Shown here: piece after piece, positions 5,960 to 9,074 of the stretch
How positions within the stretch are numbered: the stretch's first letter is position 1
Layout of the letters: each line of letters opens with the position of its first letter
NCBI GenBank assembly: GCA_902775075.1
Contig: CACYKX010000122.1
Location: 1 to 9,074 of the forward strand
Source of the DNA: an uncultured Prevotellaceae bacterium
Lineage (GTDB): Bacteria > Bacteroidota > Bacteroidia > Bacteroidales > Bacteroidaceae
Length of the DNA stretch: 9,074 bases
Direction of reading: 5' to 3'
Position numbers and translations under genes: made by a program
Notes under the pieces: generated by a model
Seen by the model: only the letters and a program-made list of their open reading frames with translations
Databases searched by the model: none
What the model was told of the DNA's origin: nothing

Positions 5960-8732
5960 CTATCAGTTCTACTTCATCTGTTTTCGATTCTTCATTCTTT
6001 TCAAAATATGCCTTGCTGAACCTGTCAAGGATCTCTGCGGTCTTACGGAATCCACGCAGATATTCCTTCAGCAAAGGCTCGATGTTCATCTTCCATAGCT
6101 TGGCGAAGTCACCGCCATTCTCTCCGAGTTTCAAGAAATACGACGGGCCAATCATATATGCCGCACCCAAACCATCAGTATCGGCGATGGCATTGTTCAA
6201 GCGACTCATTGTTTCCTTAGCCTCTTTTGCACATGGCAGAGAGTCAAGCATGGATTCAGTGTCTACAGGAGTTACTTCCTTCCATGTAAAGCGTCTGCGC
6301 ATGGCAAAGTCCATGCTTTCTACAGAACGGTCGATGTCATTCATCGTTGCAAGTATGTACACATTCTCTGGCACATAGAATCCCTTTGCAAATACGTCGG
6401 TTTCCGGCACAAGGTTCTGATACTGTGTCTGAACCAAATGGTCTTTCTTCCCTCTGTATCCAGGATCTATAGCATAGAACAGTTCGCCAAAAATCTTCGA
6501 GGCCTCGCCGCGGTTAATTTCATCAATGATGAATACGAACGGTTTCCTTTCAACATTGTTGGCTTCCACAATGGGCATCTTCTGCTTCATGTCTCGTACC
6601 GCCTTTGTGATGACGTAAGCGTAGGAGTCAGGCTGAGTACCGAATTTTCGGTTGAAGTAGTTGCGGATGTCTCTTACAATGTTCAGAGGAACTTCATTCG
6701 TAAGCAGTTCAAGTATGTCGTCGGCATTAACGACCACCTGAGTTGTCTTTTCGTTTTGCTCGTTATGAACCACTATGGTATGGCTCTTCATCTCTGTAAT
6801 GACAAACTCGCTACCATTAACGGTTTTGAACTTTGTTTCGTTCTCTATGGCATCCTCTACGAATCGATCCAGTTTTTCCTGCCATGACATTTCTTTGGTA
6901 AGGGTCTCGATACTTTTCTCAGAATCTACCAAATTCTTGATGGCCTCACGGCAGAACTCCTTAAACACACCGTCTTTTCGTTCAAATCCCATCTGGCCGT
7001 CACTCTTCTCGACAGGACGCAGACCCTCCACGAAATCTGTATAATCGTATGAGGGATGGAACTGAACAAACTTCGTTTCAGCTCCCATCTCATCGGCAAT
7101 AGCCTGAGCCATAAAGGTTTTACCAGTACCAGGAGCACCCGTTAAAACAAGGTTATGGGTCTCTTCAAGTAGATTGATGTAGTTTGCATATTTCTGTTCC
7201 ATCTTATTATCCTCTGATTCTATGTTCAACAATTCTATAATTTTCCGTGCCTGTTTGTCTGTCGTACCTTGGAAGAAAAGACTGTGCTTGGTTTCTTTGC
7301 AAACTTTCGGTTCATCAAAGAAAGGCATGTGCCATTCCACTTCCCTGTACATAGGATTCTCATCCGCTTCATCAAGATTGCACTCTGACGTGAAGCGTCC
7401 CCAGCCGTGCAGCAGATGATACTGTTTCCCATTCTCCTTCTTCGCTTCGAATACGACTACAATATCACCTACTTTTACTTCCTTGGCAAATGACCAATAG
7501 GCATCAGGAATTCTTATGTCTTGGTTTCCAACATCATTCTGATAGGCAGACCGAAGCGCAGCTTTCGATTTGAATGTCCTAAAATCCTTGATGCTCTTTG
7601 CTGACGAACCACAACGTAAAACACTCTTTTCTTCTGGAAGGAACTTCTCACCCCAGAGCCATACTCGCTGCTTCTCATGGTGCAAAATCGGGTAAATATA
7701 ACCAATTCTACTGGGGAAAGAGGCGAAGAGCACCCATAGAACATCCTGCGCCAACAAAAGATTGCATTTTCTTTGCCCTTTCAGTGAAGAACTAACCAAC
7801 TCCTGCAGTTCATGGTCTTTCTCCACAATGGCCAGAAGCGGTTTTATGAGTTCCATAAAATGGGCATAACATTGCCCCGTTGATTTTGTATCAACTCCTA
7901 AATAATGGCATTCCTCCTTATACACATCGAATTTATAGATGGTGTAAGTGTCTGGATCAATACCAGTAAGGATTGCTGCTGCTGTGCGTTCATCCTCCGC
8001 AAAGATATTCTGCTTATCGTTGTCTGGCACCTTGGCCACCTGCCTCATGCTATCCTTATATGCCTGAATACGCGACGTCAATGGAGTTTCACTATTTGAC
8101 AAAGCCTTCAGAGCAACTTCAAAATCATAACGACGATTCTTGATGACAAAATCAAGCGTAGGGCTGACAAGAGCTGTATATACAAGGTTAGTTACTCGCA
8201 CCTTATCGACTACACTGATCAAATCCAGGCCTTGACATTGGGTAATGAGCTGCCATTTATATAGTTCATCCCATTTATCATCGTCAATTCGTATCTCTTT
8301 TCGAACCTCCTTATAGCATTCCACCAGATACCAATACAAATAGTCCCTGATGGCATCTACCAATTCCGGGCGTAGTTGCCATTCAAAAGTCCCTTCGCTA
8401 CCAGCAGGTAGGTCTTTTCCCTCACACATTGGGACAAGCCAATAGCAGGGCTTCCCATTAGGGCGTATTATCTCGAACTTATTGAGCCATTTCTGTACAT
8501 ACTCGCCGCACTTGGAAATAGACAGATTTAGTGACTGTGGACTGCCGCCCATCTCATTGCAGACAGCAGTGCATGAGCCACGATGAGCTGGATAATAAAA
8601 GAACTTTAGTAATGCCTCTTTATATGAAACAGGCATCGATTTATCTTTCAGCAACTCCAGCCATTCTTCCTTGCTGATTCCGATGTCACATGAATAGACA
8701 TCGCCGTTTTGGATAATCTCTATCTTGTTCAT
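5949..8732 (-). CDS. mcrB: McrB-like AAA+ GTPase with EVE-like sensing domain
   Basis: This 927-aa protein is the motor and recognition subunit of a McrBC-type system. The C-terminal AAA+ domain has Walker A GAPGTGKT (532-539), Walker B FIIDEINRGE (734-743), the McrB-specific MNDIDRS (797-803; E. coli has MNTADRS) linked to GTP use, and an arginine cluster in AMRRRF (810-815). Walker A and B are about 205 residues apart against about 78 in E. coli McrB, implying an extra beta-rich insert around 595-725. The N-terminal 500 residues replace the E. coli DNA-binding domain. They include a possible helix-turn-helix-like stretch (35-85), a helical region (120-340) and an EVE/PUA-like domain (about 355-490; VGDIVVV at 421-427 and GWGRFTSE at 443-450), a fold that reads modified bases. 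The start overlaps the upstream stop by ATGA. The modification it recognises is unknown. Confidence 0.93.
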   Translation of the reverse strand: MNKIEIIQNGDVYSCDIGISKEEWLELLKDKSMPVSYKEALLKFFYYPAHRGSCTAVCNEMGGSPQSLNLSISKCGEYVQKWLNKFEIIRPNGKPCYWLVPMCEGKDLPAGSEGTFEWQLRPELVDAIRDYLYWYLVECYKEVRKEIRIDDDKWDELYKWQLITQCQGLDLISVVDKVRVTNLVYTALVSPTLDFVIKNRRYDFEVALKALSNSETPLTSRIQAYKDSMRQVAKVPDNDKQNIFAEDERTAAAILTGIDPDTYTIYKFDVYKEECHYLGVDTKSTGQCYAHFMELIKPLLAIVEKDHELQELVSSSLKGQRKCNLLLAQDVLWVLFASFPSRIGYIYPILHHEKQRVWLWGEKFLPEEKSVLRCGSSAKSIKDFRTFKSKAALRSAYQNDVGNQDIRIPDAYWSFAKEVKVGDIVVVFEAKKENGKQYHLLHGWGRFTSECNLDEADENPMYREVEWHMPFFDEPKVCKETKHSLFFQGTTDKQARKIIELLNIESEDNKMEQKYANYINLLEETHNLVLTGAPGTGKTFMAQAIADEMGAETKFVQFHPSYDYTDFVEGLRPVEKSDGQMGFERKDGVFKEFCREAIKNLVDSEKSIETLTKEMSWQEKLDRFVEDAIENETKFKTVNGSEFVITEMKSHTIVVHNEQNEKTTQVVVNADDILELLTNEVPLNIVRDIRNYFNRKFGTQPDSYAYVITKAVRDMKQKMPIVEANNVERKPFVFIIDEINRGEASKIFGELFYAIDPGYRGKKDHLVQTQYQNLVPETDVFAKGFYVPENVYILATMNDIDRSVESMDFAMRRRFTWKEVTPVDTESMLDSLPCAKEAKETMSRLNNAIADTDGLGAAYMIGPSYFLKLGENGGDFAKLWKMNIEPLLKEYLRGFRKTAEILDRFSKAYFEKNEESKTDEVELIDED

Positions 8733-9074
8733 ATCTCCAATATGTTTTTGAGTTTCTCAATTATCAGTTTTGCCCTATGATTGATAATTTCAGTACTATC
8801 ATCAATGTAACGTTGGCACTCAGCTATAAAGCGGTCACGGTTCGTATATCCACCACGCCAGTATGTGTACCCTTTGGAACGTACGACGGGAACATAGTCA
8901 CTATCCACATAGTCTATCAGCAGGTTCCCCTCCACGAACTTTACCCAGCCATCCTGACCATAGAACGGTATAAAATCCTCCTTATTCAGCTCAACTAACT
9001 CCTCCAAATCAGGGTCTCTCTGGGAATCACCAGTCAACACCAAATACAGAGCCACCAAAAACCGATCTTCGTAA
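8729..9074 (-). CDS. Hypothetical protein, C-terminal fragment (5' end outside window)
   Basis: An open frame enters from the right edge and ends in TGA at 8729-8731, giving 114 visible residues. No ATG occurs in it; TTG at 9058 or the next codon GTG could be starts, but the frame stays open to the edge (YEDRF before it), so I take it as the end of a longer gene. I do not recognise the family. The visible part contains many Tyr/Asp, the segment YTYWRGGYTNRDRFIAE, and a C-terminal helix RAKLIIEKLKNILEI. There is no membrane span. The stop overlaps the mcrB start by 4 bp (ATGA), which indicates translational coupling and makes this gene part of the McrBC operon; it may be a further recognition or regulatory component, but nothing in the fragment proves this. 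Confidence 0.7.
   Translation of the reverse strand, partial: YEDRFLVALYLVLTGDSQRDPDLEELVELNKEDFIPFYGQDGWVKFVEGNLLIDYVDSDYVPVVRSKGYTYWRGGYTNRDRFIAECQRYIDDSTEIINHRAKLIIEKLKNILEI

Noticed and set aside
6438..6887. Plus-strand open frame of 149 codons inside mcrB
   Set aside because: The opposite strand carries the well-supported AAA+ domain; the plus-strand translation has no recognisable motifs.
9056..9058. TTG at 9058 as start of the gene before mcrB
   Set aside because: The frame stays open to the window edge without a stop, so this is more likely an internal leucine codon of a longer gene.

Overview
All credible genes in this window lie on the minus strand, so the map is read from high to low coordinates. 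The window suggests a gut or oral Bacteroidales bacterium (Prevotella/Segatella/Bacteroides-like). The reasons are weak Shine-Dalgarno signals, moderate-to-low GC by eye, a Bacteroidota-type lipoprotein, a bacterial serpin, and a CobB-like sirtuin. I recognised these families by reading translations; no database search was run.

Right-hand block (9074 to 2357) is a tightly packed presumptive defence operon. It starts with the 3' part of an unrecognised gene that enters from outside the window. This overlaps by 4 bp (ATGA) with a large McrB-like AAA+ GTPase of 927 aa that has a long N-terminal sensing region including an EVE/PUA-like domain. An 11-bp overlap leads into a McrC-like PD-(D/E)XK nuclease (446 aa). 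After 8 bp comes a 610-aa protein that appears to carry two separate PD-(D/E)XK nuclease cores, the second resembling the PGN_0703 family of putative restriction endonucleases. A small acidic hypothetical protein (123 aa) follows. The likely reading is a type IV (modification-dependent) restriction system with an extra tandem-nuclease subunit. McrB would sense the target and power the complex, McrC would cut, and the third protein would be an accessory or alternative effector.

A 79-bp gap (2278-2356) separates this from a second, also closely packed, block (2277 to 1). This block holds a short lipoprotein with two hexaproline runs, a small coiled-coil protein (119 aa), a serpin of 381 aa with no signal peptide and a cysteine-containing reactive loop, and the first 118 codons of a class III-like sirtuin cut off by the window edge. 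The spacings (28, 2 and 15 bp) suggest cotranscription. No functional link between the serpin and the sirtuin can be shown from sequence alone.

No rRNA, tRNA, CRISPR array, insertion sequence or integrase was seen. The most notable items are the McrBC plus double-nuclease module, and the leaderless serpin whose predicted P1 residue is cysteine.
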